In this document: piece by piece, positions 1 through 9,071 of the stretch
Position numbering within the stretch: position 1 is the stretch's first letter
Layout: the number at the start of each line of letters is the position of its first letter
DNA from: JAAFHB01 sp038236995
GTDB taxonomy: Bacteria > Bacteroidota > Bacteroidia > Bacteroidales > Prolixibacteraceae
DNA: 64,000 nucleotides
Reading direction: 5' to 3'
NCBI GenBank assembly: GCA_038236995.1
Contig: JBBRZE010000001.1
Span: forward strand, 82,194-146,193
Translations under genes and position numbers: made by a program
The notes under the pieces: model-generated
What the model was told of the DNA's origin: nothing
Databases searched by the model: none
What the model saw: only the letters and a program-made list of their open reading frames with translations

Positions 1-153
1 TTTATCCTGTTCAAGGTTCCACTCATCGGTGCAAACAGTATGTAGGAAGTGTTCCATTTCGTTTTCATCCTGAAAATAATCACGGTAAAGAAATCTTGGA
101 TTCCATTCAACCAAAACACCGCCGAAATCAAAAATTACATTTTCTATTTGCAT
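1..153 (-). CDS. HAD-family hydrolase, N-terminal part (cut by window edge)
   Basis: The frame opens at an ATG at position 153 and runs 51 codons off the left edge without a stop. The protein begins with VIFDFGGVLVEWNP, the motif I form of haloacid dehalogenase-type phosphatases (subfamily IA, YihX-like), where the first Asp is the nucleophile. The substrate cannot be told from this part. It lies 4 bp downstream of the DMT transporter stop on the same strand, so the two are probably co-transcribed. Confidence 0.75.
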   Translation of the reverse strand, partial: MQIENVIFDFGGVLVEWNPRFLYRDYFQDENEMEHFLHTVCTDEWNLEQDK

Positions 154-157
154 TATC

Positions 158-1042
158 TTAAAGGTCTTTAAAAAGTATAATTATAACTGAACCTGCTATC
201 ATGATAGCCGTACCAATTAATTTTTTACGAATATCTTTTTCCTGGAAGAGCCGGTGGCCAAGCAGTACGCTGACAATCGTAGAAAGCTGAAAAAGAGACA
301 ACGCATATCCAACCGGCATATGATCGAAGGTGTAATTGGTCGTGAACTGCATCGTTCCAACACAAACGATCAGGAAGAAGTATTTCCTTATATTTGAGCG
401 GTCTACTTTCCTGATTTCCTTTTTCAGATCGAGCCGGTAAACAAACAGCAGGAGAAACGAAAACAGTGCGCCAAACCAGCACCAACTGACAAAAGCCAGC
501 GTTACGGACGAAGCCAGAATTATTTTCTTTATAAATACAGCCTCGATCGCTGAAAGTATCATTGCACCAATCCGGTATTGTATTTCACTTTTTTTGAGCA
601 AAGCCCACGAGAACCGCTCTTCGGTGGTATCGAGCACAAAATAGCTTCCATAAATGATGAAGGCGATGCCCATAATTCCCGATAGATTTGGTATTTCATG
701 CAACAGAAAAATTGCTGTAACCAGTCCGATCACCGATTTGTAAGAATTGATAGGTCCGAGTATCGAGAGGTCCCCCTTTTGCAGCGCTTTCACCAGAAAA
801 CCATTTCCCAAAGCCCCTGTAATTCCACCCAGAATCGAATAAATCCAAAATTGCCGGGGTAACTCCTGCCATTGTATATTTATCACAATGAAAATGCAGA
901 AGAAGGACAACAGCAGGTAAGTCAGGAAATTGATCAGTAGCGGGTGATTCTCTTTTGTGAGCTGTTTTTGAAAGACGTTCCCAAAAGGATTGGAAAAGAT
1001 TCTCAATAAAACAGCGCCGGTGGTTAAAAAAGTCTCGATCAT
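158..1042 (-). CDS. EamA/DMT-family transporter
   Basis: A 294-residue integral membrane protein made of about nine to ten hydrophobic helices separated by short polar loops, the size and pattern of the EamA (drug/metabolite transporter) family. These carriers move small metabolites across the inner membrane; the substrate is not readable from sequence. The two halves have similar helix spacing, as expected from the internal duplication of the fold. The ATG start is at 1042. The next gene on the strand (HAD hydrolase) starts 4 bp after its stop, suggesting one transcript. The family is clear, the cargo unknown. Confidence 0.8.
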   Translation of the reverse strand: MIETFLTTGAVLLRIFSNPFGNVFQKQLTKENHPLLINFLTYLLLSFFCIFIVINIQWQELPRQFWIYSILGGITGALGNGFLVKALQKGDLSILGPINSYKSVIGLVTAIFLLHEIPNLSGIMGIAFIIYGSYFVLDTTEERFSWALLKKSEIQYRIGAMILSAIEAVFIKKIILASSVTLAFVSWCWFGALFSFLLLFVYRLDLKKEIRKVDRSNIRKYFFLIVCVGTMQFTTNYTFDHMPVGYALSLFQLSTIVSVLLGHRLFQEKDIRKKLIGTAIMIAGSVIIILFKDL

Positions 1043-1220
1043 TACTGATAATATATTGCATTGCCGTCAGATATTGAAGCTACTTATTTATTTAAGCTCA
1101 ATATATTCAGACCGGGCGAAGATCGGATTTTTTTAGCATTTGCGTACATACAAAGCACAAATGTTTGTTGTACAAAAAAGTGTCGTTGTTGCATTTCAAT
1201 ACATCGTGGCTGTTCTACTG

Positions 1221-1898
1221 CTATTGGTCCTCGTCTTTGCTGACGGTTTTATTTTCAGTTTTGTATTCATCAATCTGGCTTAAAAGTTCCATAGATTTTA
1301 CCAGGGGATTCCATTCTATTCCCGTAATCAGAAGTCGAAACCATTTTTTATCCCGGTTCTCATATTTGATATTTAAGAAAAGCCAAATCGCTGTAAAAGC
1401 AAACGCAAGTGTTACACTTCCTGAAATTAACCATTGAAAGACATCCCATTCCCTGAGCATAACTTCATTCCACCAAAAGGTGGTCCAGACCGGAAGCTGC
1501 AGAAAAAGGAGGCGGGAAATCCACAGCGTCGTTGATCTCAGCCGGACCAGTTTCTCCTGTGTTGCCAGTATCGGTTCATTGATATTGACCTGGTAAATCA
1601 GAATTAACTGGTAGAGATAGATCCCAATGGCCAGTTTGGTAAGCAGGACATGAATGGCTGCCGAAACCAGGAAAAACGGACTTGCAACGTCAAATATGTT
1701 AATAATCAAAATATCCACAAAGCCAACCCATACGATGCTGAACAAAACGATGAAGATTTTCATCGGTTTCATTGATGAAAGGAATGACTGCACCTTTATT
1801 TTGGTGATATCTTCTGCATTCTTCTTGTTGAATTGCAGGTTTTCTTCCAGTTTTTTGTCGTATGATTTCCAAAGATTGATAATTTCTGTGTCTTCCAT
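1221..1898 (-). CDS. membrane protein encoded beside an ECF sigma factor, possible regulator
   Basis: A 225-residue protein with a charged cytoplasmic N-terminus (about residues 1-45, including KSYDKKLEENLQFNKKNAED) followed by about four hydrophobic helices: two near residues 48-95 and two near 140-195. It lies 23 bp downstream of the ECF sigma factor gene on the same strand, the usual place for an anti-sigma factor or membrane partner of the sigma. No HxxxCxxC zinc anti-sigma motif is present, so a role as sigma inhibitor is inferred from position only. Similar sigma/membrane-protein pairs occur widely in Bacteroidota. Confidence 0.65.
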   Translation of the reverse strand: MEDTEIINLWKSYDKKLEENLQFNKKNAEDITKIKVQSFLSSMKPMKIFIVLFSIVWVGFVDILIINIFDVASPFFLVSAAIHVLLTKLAIGIYLYQLILIYQVNINEPILATQEKLVRLRSTTLWISRLLFLQLPVWTTFWWNEVMLREWDVFQWLISGSVTLAFAFTAIWLFLNIKYENRDKKWFRLLITGIEWNPLVKSMELLSQIDEYKTENKTVSKDEDQ

Positions 1899-1921
1899 TT
1901 GTATTCAGTTTATTCCGGCTG

Positions 1922-2425
1922 TTACCGGGATGAAAATTTTTGTCTTAAAAGGATTTTGATTCTTCCGATTTTGGTCGCCACGTTGGATTCCGAAATTCCA
2001 ATGATTTCGGCAATTTCCTTGTGGCTTTTTTCCTCGAGATAGAGCAACATAAGCGCTTTATCCAGCTCTTTTAATTCAGCAATGAATTGCTGTAATAGCC
2101 AGATGTTTTCGTCTGTTTCGCTGATCACATTCGTATCCGCAAAATTCAGAATCCCGTCGGTTAGCGGATTTGAAACCAGCTTTCTGCGGTTTTCCTTCCG
2201 GTAAAAGGAGATTGCGACATTCAACGCGATCCGGTAGATCCAGGTGGAATATTTGTATTGATCGTTGAAGCGATCAAACGATTTCCACAACTGCACAACG
2301 ATTTCCTGAACAAGGTCTTTCCGGTCTTCTCCGTCCTTGCAATAGGAGTTTGCAACTTTAAAGAGAATGCCTTTGTTCGACTCAATAACTGAAAGAAATA
2401 GTTTCGGTTTATCCGTTGAATTCAT
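1922..2425 (-). CDS. ECF RNA polymerase sigma factor
   Basis: A 167-residue sigma-70 family protein of the extracytoplasmic-function type. Region 2 is seen in the KDLVQEIVVQLWKSFDRF stretch and the following WIYRIALNVAISFYRKE segment; region 4 is the helix-turn-helix in LEEKSHKEIAEIIGISESNV. The two-domain size without region 3 is typical of ECF sigmas. It directs core polymerase to its own set of promoters. The membrane protein gene follows 23 bp downstream. The start ATG at 2425 fits the usual N-terminal length. Confidence 0.9.
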   Translation of the reverse strand: MNSTDKPKLFLSVIESNKGILFKVANSYCKDGEDRKDLVQEIVVQLWKSFDRFNDQYKYSTWIYRIALNVAISFYRKENRRKLVSNPLTDGILNFADTNVISETDENIWLLQQFIAELKELDKALMLLYLEEKSHKEIAEIIGISESNVATKIGRIKILLRQKFSSR

Positions 2426-2829
2426 CCTTATCCGTTTGTAAAAATTGTGAATGGCGCTACGACGATTGTTCCCATTTTAATTTCTTTGTTTTTCATTTGA
2501 ATAATAATTAAGCGTTCAACTTTTTGTTTGCTTTATTATTCGCGCAAAGGTTATAAAAATCACAGAGGGGACGGAAAAAATATGGAAGGGGTTTTCATGC
2601 ATTCCTCACAGCGTTTCATTCCTGTAAATAATTTGCCGATTAAAAGTAATAATAATTGGTTTTTACATTGAGCTTATTTAAAATGTTTTGTTAATTTTCG
2701 GCTTTATAAGCTTTTTCTGAAATTCGTTTAAAATTACTTTCTAATCTATATAATGCTGTAACTTATAACCTTATTCTTTCAGAAGAAACTGACAACTTAA
2801 CCTTACGGTCTTATCAGAAAAATCATGTT
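2426..2829. other. divergent intergenic region, 404 bp
   Basis: AT-rich DNA between the divergent sigma factor gene and the DUF3857 gene. No open frame of interest and no convincing repeat was seen. It must hold two divergent promoters. A near-match to the Bacteroidota -7 element facing the sigma gene (TA then three bases then TTTG on the minus strand, around 2542-2554) is the only candidate I could pick out. Confidence 0.4.
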
Positions 2830-5376
2830 ATGAAGCTAAAATTCATTTTTCCCTGCCTTTTGCTTTTTGTTTGCATGGATTCCATTGCGGCCGGTTTGCC
2901 AAAGTATGACATTGAAAAGTCTCCGGACTGGAAAACAAAAATCCCGTTCGAACTGCGCGAATTGGACTTCAAAGCAAAGGGAGATCTGAGTTATATTTTG
3001 CTCGACTGGCAGGAGAACCAAATTCTGCATGAATCGAACTATCGGTATGTATTGCGTTTAAACAACGAAGAAGGTGTTCAGAACTATTCGCAATTATCCT
3101 TTACTTTTGATCCTTCCTACCAAAAGCTGGCAATAAATAAGATTACAATTCATCGCGGAAGTCAGGCGGTTAGTCATTTAAGACGCAGTGAAATTGAGTT
3201 AATGCGGAATGAAGAAAATGCCGACCGGTGGATATACGACGGCTCCTGGTCGGCTGTTATTATCCTAAAAGATGTTCGGGTTGGAGATGTCCTCGAGTAT
3301 GAATACACAATAAAAGGGGAGAACCCGATTTTTTCAGGTCATACCTATAAATATGTCAGTCAGTCATTCAGCAACGAAGTGCTTCATAATTACCAGCGTT
3401 TAATTGTTCCGCTTTCGGAACAACTGAATGTGAAGAGTATTCAGGGTGGTCAGCAACCGGTAATAACAAACAGCGGAAGCACCAAATCGCTGGTCTGGGA
3501 TTTGGCCAATCGTCCGGCTATTTACAACGATGCCAATATTCCTTCGTGGTACAATGCCTTTCCTGCCTGCGAAGTCAGTTCCTATAAAGGCTGGGATGAA
3601 GTAATTAAATGGGGAAAAGAATTGTTTCCTTACGAATTAACTATCCCGCAGATTGATGCTTTTATGCGTGACCGGAAGTTCGAACCAAACGAGAAGGGAA
3701 TCATTGGCGTTATTCGGTTTGTACAGGACGAAGTCCGGTACATGGGCATCGAAACAGGTCGTAACTCGCATCAGCCACATCACCCGGAGGAAGTATTCAA
3801 TAACCGGTTTGGCGATTGCAAGGATAAAACCTATTTGTTGACGGTTATGCTCCGCAAACTTGGTGTCGATGCCTGGCCGGCTTATGTGAATACAACTAAC
3901 CTGGGTTCTATTGAAGACGCTGCTCCTTCACCGTTTGCATTTAACCATGTGATTGTAAAATTTCGGAGGGATAATATTGATTATTGGGTGGATCCGACTA
4001 TAAATCTGCAACGCGGCGCTTTGTCAAATCTCTGTTTGCCCGATTATCAGAAAGCACTGGTACTTGGCGAAAGCAGTAAAGGACCAGAGACGATCCCTGT
4101 TTCTAAACTCGACCGCGTTGTCATTCGTGAAAATATGTGGATGACGGATACTGTTTCCGAAATAAAGTATGATGTTGAATCGGTTTATTCCGGCAACCCT
4201 GCAAATTCAAAGCGCAGTTACCATTTGGGGACCTCACTTAGCGAGATAAGGGAAAACTACATCAATTTTTGCAGCGGATATTATAACAATCTGAAATGGG
4301 CCAGTGATTCTGCCTTGCAGTACACCGATTATCCTGAAATAAATTCGTTTAAAGTGAAGGAATCGTATGTCATTCCTGATTTATGGAAACATACTGCAAC
4401 CGATTCGGTGGAATTGTATGCTTCGCTTCACCTCTATAATATGTACGAGTTTTTGAGTTACTCAAAAGACCGTTCGCGGAAGATGCCATTGTCCATCCAA
4501 TTTCCCGTTGATGTTGACCATTCCATCATCATCCATTTTCCGGCCTATAAACAAATAGGATTTAAACCGGCGATTGACAGTGTCGTTAACAATGCCTGTT
4601 CATTCTACCGCAAAACTTCTGTTGACCAGAAAATGCATACCTACACCTTGAATTACACCTATAAGACCAAGATCGACTTTGTTCCGGTGGATCAGCAAAA
4701 AGCCTATTTTAAAGATTATGACCGGCTGTCGGACTTATGCGGTGCATATATTAAATGGGGAATAGAAAAGGAACCCAACAATAAAGTGTTTTGGCCTTCC
4801 ATTTTAATTTCGTTGCTGTTTGCAGGACTGATGATTTGGATGCTTGGTTTTATTTACCGGTCGGATTTGGGTATTGAAAGTACACGAAAGAGGGCGCTGG
4901 ATTTTGGCGGTTGGCTGATTATTCCCATTATTGGCGTCTACTTTACGCCGATGAAAGTGGTTTATCAGGTTTTTAAAACCGATTATTTTAACGAGGTTGT
5001 TTGGGATAACCTATTGGCAAAGAATACGGGCCAGCCATTTTTAATGGGGAGCCTCTATTACTTCGAATTATTATTCAATGTATCGATTGTTATTGCCTCC
5101 ATATTTATGATTGTATTAATGGTACAGAAAAGGATCACATTCCCAAGATTTTATATTTGGTTTCGGATCATTGTACTGGGAGGAATCCTTCTGGATACCG
5201 TATTATCCTTTGCCATGATGGATGTTCAGATAGACAGGGCGGAACTGACGAGGGAAATTTTCAGTGTCGGAATCTGGGTCCCCTATTTTATGATGTCGGA
5301 AAGGGTTGAGAAGACTTTTGTGAACCGGTTTAGAAAACCAGGACATGACCTGGAAGTTAAATCGGTACCTGAATAA
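2830..5376 (+). CDS. DUF3857/transglutaminase-like membrane protein
   Basis: An 848-residue exported protein. A signal peptide (residues 1-21, ending IAAG) is followed by a DUF3857 domain (about 55-220), a transglutaminase-like core (about 280-395) and a C-terminal set of about four membrane helices (about 655-820, DUF2569-like). The papain-fold catalytic triad is visible as Cys330 (in RFGDCKDKT), His373 (in FNHVIV) and Asp388 (in YWVDPT). Proteins of this type are common in Bacteroidota, act in the periplasm and are sometimes linked to glycan or peptide processing, but the reaction is not established. It is transcribed alone and ends before a bidirectional terminator. Confidence 0.85.
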   Translation: MKLKFIFPCLLLFVCMDSIAAGLPKYDIEKSPDWKTKIPFELRELDFKAKGDLSYILLDWQENQILHESNYRYVLRLNNEEGVQNYSQLSFTFDPSYQKLAINKITIHRGSQAVSHLRRSEIELMRNEENADRWIYDGSWSAVIILKDVRVGDVLEYEYTIKGENPIFSGHTYKYVSQSFSNEVLHNYQRLIVPLSEQLNVKSIQGGQQPVITNSGSTKSLVWDLANRPAIYNDANIPSWYNAFPACEVSSYKGWDEVIKWGKELFPYELTIPQIDAFMRDRKFEPNEKGIIGVIRFVQDEVRYMGIETGRNSHQPHHPEEVFNNRFGDCKDKTYLLTVMLRKLGVDAWPAYVNTTNLGSIEDAAPSPFAFNHVIVKFRRDNIDYWVDPTINLQRGALSNLCLPDYQKALVLGESSKGPETIPVSKLDRVVIRENMWMTDTVSEIKYDVESVYSGNPANSKRSYHLGTSLSEIRENYINFCSGYYNNLKWASDSALQYTDYPEINSFKVKESYVIPDLWKHTATDSVELYASLHLYNMYEFLSYSKDRSRKMPLSIQFPVDVDHSIIIHFPAYKQIGFKPAIDSVVNNACSFYRKTSVDQKMHTYTLNYTYKTKIDFVPVDQQKAYFKDYDRLSDLCGAYIKWGIEKEPNNKVFWPSILISLLFAGLMIWMLGFIYRSDLGIESTRKRALDFGGWLIIPIIGVYFTPMKVVYQVFKTDYFNEVVWDNLLAKNTGQPFLMGSLYYFELLFNVSIVIASIFMIVLMVQKRITFPRFYIWFRIIVLGGILLDTVLSFAMMDVQIDRAELTREIFSVGIWVPYFMMSERVEKTFVNRFRKPGHDLEVKSVPE

Positions 5377-5464
5377 TGGATCGCAAAACTATCGGGTTCA
5401 AAAGCCTTTCGGGACTGCCTCTGTTTTGTACCCGTGGCACGATCTTTATTTATAGAATTTGAAA

Positions 5465-5502
5465 AAAAATGCAGTTGCTTTTAAGCAACCACATTTTTTA
5501 CA
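5465..5502. terminator. bidirectional intrinsic terminator
   Basis: An inverted repeat GTTGCTT-TT-AAGCAAC (5474-5489), with an A-run on the left and a T-run on the right, lies between two convergent genes (the DUF3857 protein and the pirin). It can serve both strands. Confidence 0.7.
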
Positions 5503-5538
5503 GCGTGTTAAGGATGACGATCAATGATTGAATCTATC

Positions 5539-6255
5539 TTAAAAAGTCATGGGTACTTCCATCAATAAAAATTCTGCATCGGTATCAGCTGTGATTGACA
5601 GCTTTTCAACATCCCAGATTCCAAATCCATCACGGGTAGTTAATGGTTGACCGTTAATCGTTACATCACCGTTCAGGATAAAAGCGTAAACGCCATTCCC
5701 TTTTGCTTTTACAGTGTATTCGGCGCTGATCCCCTTGTCGAATTTTCCAAGATGAAACCATGCTTTCTGATGAATCCAAACCCCCGCATCATCGGGATCG
5801 GGAGAAAGAACCTGTTGCAGTTTATTGTGACGATCCTCCTTGTTAAGTGTAACCTGATCGTAACGCGGCGTTACATTTTTCTTGTCTGGAATCACCCAAA
5901 TCTGCAGGAACTTCACCTTTTGGTCCTTGTTCTTATTGTATTCACTGTGAAATATTCCAGTGCCTGCGCTCATTACCTGTATATCGCCATGTCTTATTAC
6001 AGAAACAGTGCCCATGCTGTCTTTGTGTTCCAGGTCGCCTTCAAGGGGAATCGAAATGATTTCCATATTGTCGTGCGGATGTGTCCCAAAGCCCATGCCG
6101 GCATCTACCGCATCGTCATTCAATACCCGTAATGCACCAAAATGCATTCTATCTGGATTGTTATAGTTTGCAAAACTGAAAGTATGCCTGCTGTGAAGCC
6201 AACCGTGGTTGGCATCACCACGTGTTTCGGCTTTATGAAGAATTGTATTTGTCAT
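5539..6255 (-). CDS. pirin family protein (bicupin)
   Basis: A 238-residue pirin. The start at 6255 (MTNTILHKAETRG) is chosen over the 39-residue longer open frame, because pirins start close to the AxxRGxxxxxWL segment and the extra sequence looks non-coding. The N-terminal cupin has the metal ligands in FGTHPHDNMEI and the later HSEYN, matching the HxH...H...E pattern. The C-terminal cupin is degenerate, as usual. Bacterial pirins include quercetinase-like dioxygenases and redox-sensing regulators; the substrate is unknown. A second pirin is encoded at 7816-8697 and differs in sequence. This one appears to be monocistronic. Confidence 0.85.
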   Translation of the reverse strand: MTNTILHKAETRGDANHGWLHSRHTFSFANYNNPDRMHFGALRVLNDDAVDAGMGFGTHPHDNMEIISIPLEGDLEHKDSMGTVSVIRHGDIQVMSAGTGIFHSEYNKNKDQKVKFLQIWVIPDKKNVTPRYDQVTLNKEDRHNKLQQVLSPDPDDAGVWIHQKAWFHLGKFDKGISAEYTVKAKGNGVYAFILNGDVTINGQPLTTRDGFGIWDVEKLSITADTDAEFLLMEVPMTF

Positions 6256-6716
6256 GATTTCTAATTTTTCTTTAACCGGTATTGTTGTTTTAGGTGAAAA
6301 ACAATAACCGGCGTATTTTAGTTTCAAATAACTGCATGCATTTCTAACATTAACAAAATAACGTAATATCATATTACTATGAAATCAATATTCCAATCAT
6401 TTGTTGGTTTTATAATTTAAAGGAAAAGTAACACAATGTTTCACAGAGTTCAGGCAGTGTTGTACAATGTTTTTCAGCAAGCGATTTGATGCTCGAAAGT
6501 AAAACTAAACCGTGTAAATCTGTGCTTTACCCTGTGAGACGCTGTGTCATTTATTTCACATTCAGCTTCTTCTGAGTTTGTGTGGGTAAATTTTGCGACC
6601 GCTTTCAAATGGTTTATACAATCAAGTGGTGGCTTTTGGCAACTTGCCACTGGCATGATAGTGCTAACTTTTTGACCCAAATCTTTTAAAAATTAATATG
6701 AAACCTGATTTTTTTA
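6256..6716. other. non-coding stretch upstream of the pirin gene
   Basis: About 460 bp with no supportable gene. A 68-codon open frame on the minus strand (6474-6680) has no recognisable features, no good ribosome site and an unconvincing composition, so it is not called. Confidence 0.4.
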
Positions 6717-7082
6717 GTAAGTGAGTCCGCTCCCGATGTATCAGCGATTTTTCAAAAGATTTTCATTTTAATAAGGTAATAAGGTTGGTTTTTCTTCTGT
6801 TACCCTTTCTACTAAGGTTTGATGAAAAAAATAAGGTTTATTTACAAAGATAAAAACCATATATTCAATATTTTAACCTTAGTAGAAAATTAATGTATGT
6901 AATTTTTAACCTTATTACCTTATTTGTCATCAATATAACAACCTAATAAAAATCACCTGACTCCGCCATTTTCTAAATGAGTAAATATTTCTGTATATCA
7001 TTCATATCCAAACATATAAATCTCTAATTTGTAAAAAAGCAATACTCTTAAAAATCGCTGATGTATCGGGACCAGTCACTAA
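6717..7082. repeat. nested inverted-repeat element
   Basis: Three inverted repeats are nested here. An inner 13-bp pair (6807-6819 with 6875-6887, TTCTACTAAGGTT) and a middle 17-bp pair (6770-6786 with 6908-6924, AATAAGGTAATAAGGTT) are both exact and share one centre at about 6847, with 20 unmatched bases between them on each arm. An outer pair (6732-6752 with 7050-7070, CCCGATGTATCAGCGATTTT and its near complement) matches 19 of 21 by eye and is offset. This could be a miniature transposable element, a degenerate insertion, or a cruciform-forming intergenic element. No protein is encoded in it. Confidence 0.6.
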
Positions 7083-7150
7083 TTGCCAGCTGCAATCATT
7101 ACAAAACCCAATAACCCATACCAAACGTCATAGAACCATAATAATCTATC

Positions 7151-7253
7151 CTCCGATACTTGCTACAATCCCAAATTCCTGAAAAATAGCTATAGCCCTT
7201 CATTGTGCTGCTGAAGTGGGTTCTCCGGGCGATCTGAAATCTTCGGGCTAGCC
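7151..7253 (-). pseudogene. remnant of the 3' end of a glycyl-radical activase gene
   Basis: These 103 bp align without gaps to the last 103 bp of the intact activase gene at 9833-9935, with about 19 mismatches counted by eye (about 82% identity). Read on the minus strand the remnant still ends in FQEFGIVASIGG and a stop codon, like the intact gene, but has an in-frame TGA where the intact gene has TTG (Leu). Nothing resembling the rest of the activase is present. It is a decayed end of a duplicated or rearranged gene. Confidence 0.75.
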
Positions 7254-7324
7254 AAATTTTCATTATTTTTCAGAGGGAAATATTCACGATACTGTGAGTG
7301 GATATGTTCCTGGTCTGCTGTATT

Positions 7325-7780
7325 TTATTTTCTTTCCCTGATTTTATCTAACAGTCGGTTGAACTCATTAATTTCTTCCGGTGTTAAATTATCCAGCAAC
7401 GTGTCTGCTTTCTGTTCGCAGCTAAACATTTTATCGAGTAGTTCTAATCCCGTTTCTGTGATTTCAACCGATTTCTGACGCCTGTCAGCAGGATTCTCGG
7501 TTCTGTTGACGAATCCTTTTTCAAAAAGCCGGTCAACAATCCGGCTCACATCCGAATCTTTGTCAAGCATCCGCTCTTTAATAAAACCGATCGAAAGCGG
7601 TGCTTCGGAACGAAAACCACGCAGGATGCGCAAAACATTGTACTGTTGTTCTGCAAGTCCATACCTCTTCAGTGACTGAAAAAATTCATAACTTAATTGC
7701 TTCGCAGTATAAGTCAGATTTATCAATCCTTTATGGTAATCGTTCCGAAACCGCCCTTTTAATTCATCTTCAATAGACAT
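7325..7780 (-). CDS. MarR-family transcriptional regulator
   Basis: A 151-residue protein with the MarR layout: an N-terminal helix pair, a winged helix-turn-helix (about residues 48-110) with LSIGFIKERMLDKDSDVSRI as recognition region, and the conserved wing motif ENPADRRQKSVEIT (the D-R motif of MarR). It binds DNA as a dimer, usually repressing until a small aromatic or oxidised ligand binds. It is the last gene of the nitroreductase-DoxX-pirin-MarR operon, 35 bp after the pirin, so it probably controls that operon and itself. A possible operator is marked at 9729-9741. Confidence 0.9.
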   Translation of the reverse strand: MSIEDELKGRFRNDYHKGLINLTYTAKQLSYEFFQSLKRYGLAEQQYNVLRILRGFRSEAPLSIGFIKERMLDKDSDVSRIVDRLFEKGFVNRTENPADRRQKSVEITETGLELLDKMFSCEQKADTLLDNLTPEEINEFNRLLDKIRERK

Positions 7781-7815
7781 GTTATTATTCGTAAGATTGT
7801 GAAACCATTTAAATA

Positions 7816-8697
7816 TTAATCTTTCAAAGATCCGAATTTTCCGTTGTTAAAATCCTCAAAAGCCTGAAGAATTTCCTTCCGGGTATTCATCACAAAGGGC
7901 CCGTGAGCAACAATGGGTTCATTCAAGTTTTCACCGCTCATCACTAATACGACGGCCCCCTCATCCGTCCTCAGATTAAAATCTTCTCCGTCATTTTGAA
8001 ACAGGGCAAAGTGATCAGCAGGAACCTCTTCTGTTCCGTTGATTGTTATATTTCCTTCGATAACGAGCAATGCTGTGTTATAGCGGGCCGGAAAAGAAAA
8101 ACCGGCTTTGCCGTTTTTATTCAACTTAACGTTGAACAAGTTGATGGGAGAAAATGTCGTTGCAGCACCTTTCACATTTTCATATTCTCCGGAAATTACT
8201 TCGACGACTCCTCCATCATCAGCCAGTTTAAACTTGCTGATCTGATCGTTTGTAATACCCTGGTATTTTGGCGGCGACATTTTGAACTGTGCGGGAAGGT
8301 TTACCCAAAGCTGAACCATGTGCAATTCCCCGCCTTCTTTGCTGAATTCTTTTTCGTGGTACTCCTTGTGTAAGATCCCGGATGCAGCGGTCATCCATTG
8401 TACATCACCTGCTCCAATAACTCCGCCGTTACCCGCACTGTCGTGATGAGCCACGCGCCCTTTATAGGCAATCGTAACAGTTTCAAAACCCCTGTGCGGA
8501 TGTACTCCTACACCCATCGGATGATCTGAAGGGGGGAAATAGAATTTTGCGCCGTAATCGAGCAGAATAAAGGGATTCATCCGCTCCATATCGAGGCGGT
8601 AGCCACCTGGAATAAAATTGTGAACCCTGAACCCATCTCCTACAAAGTGCGGTTCCGGTGGTGAAAGTACTAATTCAATATTTTTCGTTGACATCAT
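7816..8697 (-). CDS. pirin family protein in a redox operon
   Basis: A 293-residue bicupin of the pirin family. The start is taken at 8697 (MMSTKNIELVLSPPEPHFV, with the next Met codon adjacent) rather than the 16-residue longer frame, because the stop of the upstream DoxX gene is at 8700-8702 and the shorter start gives a 2-bp gap. The first cupin holds GVGVHPHRGFETVT and a later HKEYHEKE, the metal-binding His/His/His/Glu set. Pirins next to MarR and nitroreductase genes are usually linked to quinone or electrophile stress. Substrate unknown. Confidence 0.88.
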   Translation of the reverse strand: MMSTKNIELVLSPPEPHFVGDGFRVHNFIPGGYRLDMERMNPFILLDYGAKFYFPPSDHPMGVGVHPHRGFETVTIAYKGRVAHHDSAGNGGVIGAGDVQWMTAASGILHKEYHEKEFSKEGGELHMVQLWVNLPAQFKMSPPKYQGITNDQISKFKLADDGGVVEVISGEYENVKGAATTFSPINLFNVKLNKNGKAGFSFPARYNTALLVIEGNITINGTEEVPADHFALFQNDGEDFNLRTDEGAVVLVMSGENLNEPIVAHGPFVMNTRKEILQAFEDFNNGKFGSLKD

Positions 8698-8699
8698 TA

Positions 8700-9053
8700 T
8701 TATATTTTGAAGAGTTCGGGGTTTCTTAACCAGGCAACAACCCAAACTAAGATTAATACTACAGCAGGCATTCCAATACTCATACCACCTGTCATATGAA
8801 TAATGATTGCGCCACCCATATACGAACTAAGCAACAATGTTCCGTATTTATTGGTTTTAGGAAACAGGAACAACAGGGCAGAAACAATTTCACCAATTGC
8901 AATTATAATTCGCCAGTTACCTAGTTTCATTTGTTCCATCTGCTCGGGATGCAGAAACAATTTACCCGATGCACTATAGAAATAAAGTGCTGTCAATAAT
9001 CCGGCAATTATCCATGCTGCAATTTTACTTGTTTTTGATATTTCTGTGTTCAT
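8700..9053 (-). CDS. DoxX-like membrane protein
   Basis: A 117-residue protein with four hydrophobic helices (about residues 12-28, 48-64, 70-88 and 95-112). The first helix ends in YFYSASGKL, the typical start of DoxX-like proteins (small inner-membrane proteins often paired with nitroreductases, pirins and thiol stress genes). It lies between the nitroreductase (18 bp upstream) and the pirin (2 bp downstream), so it is tightly co-transcribed with them. Its biochemical activity is not known. Confidence 0.8.
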   Translation of the reverse strand: MNTEISKTSKIAAWIIAGLLTALYFYSASGKLFLHPEQMEQMKLGNWRIIIAIGEIVSALLFLFPKTNKYGTLLLSSYMGGAIIIHMTGGMSIGMPAVVLILVWVVAWLRNPELFKI

Positions 9054-9071
9054 GGTCTTAATTTTAATGTA

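Noticed and set aside
6256..6372. 39-residue N-terminal extension of the first pirin
   Set aside because: Not pirin-like; the family starts at the MTNTILHKAETRG segment.
6474..6680. 68-codon ORF upstream of the pirin gene
   Set aside because: No domain, no ribosome site and unconvincing composition.
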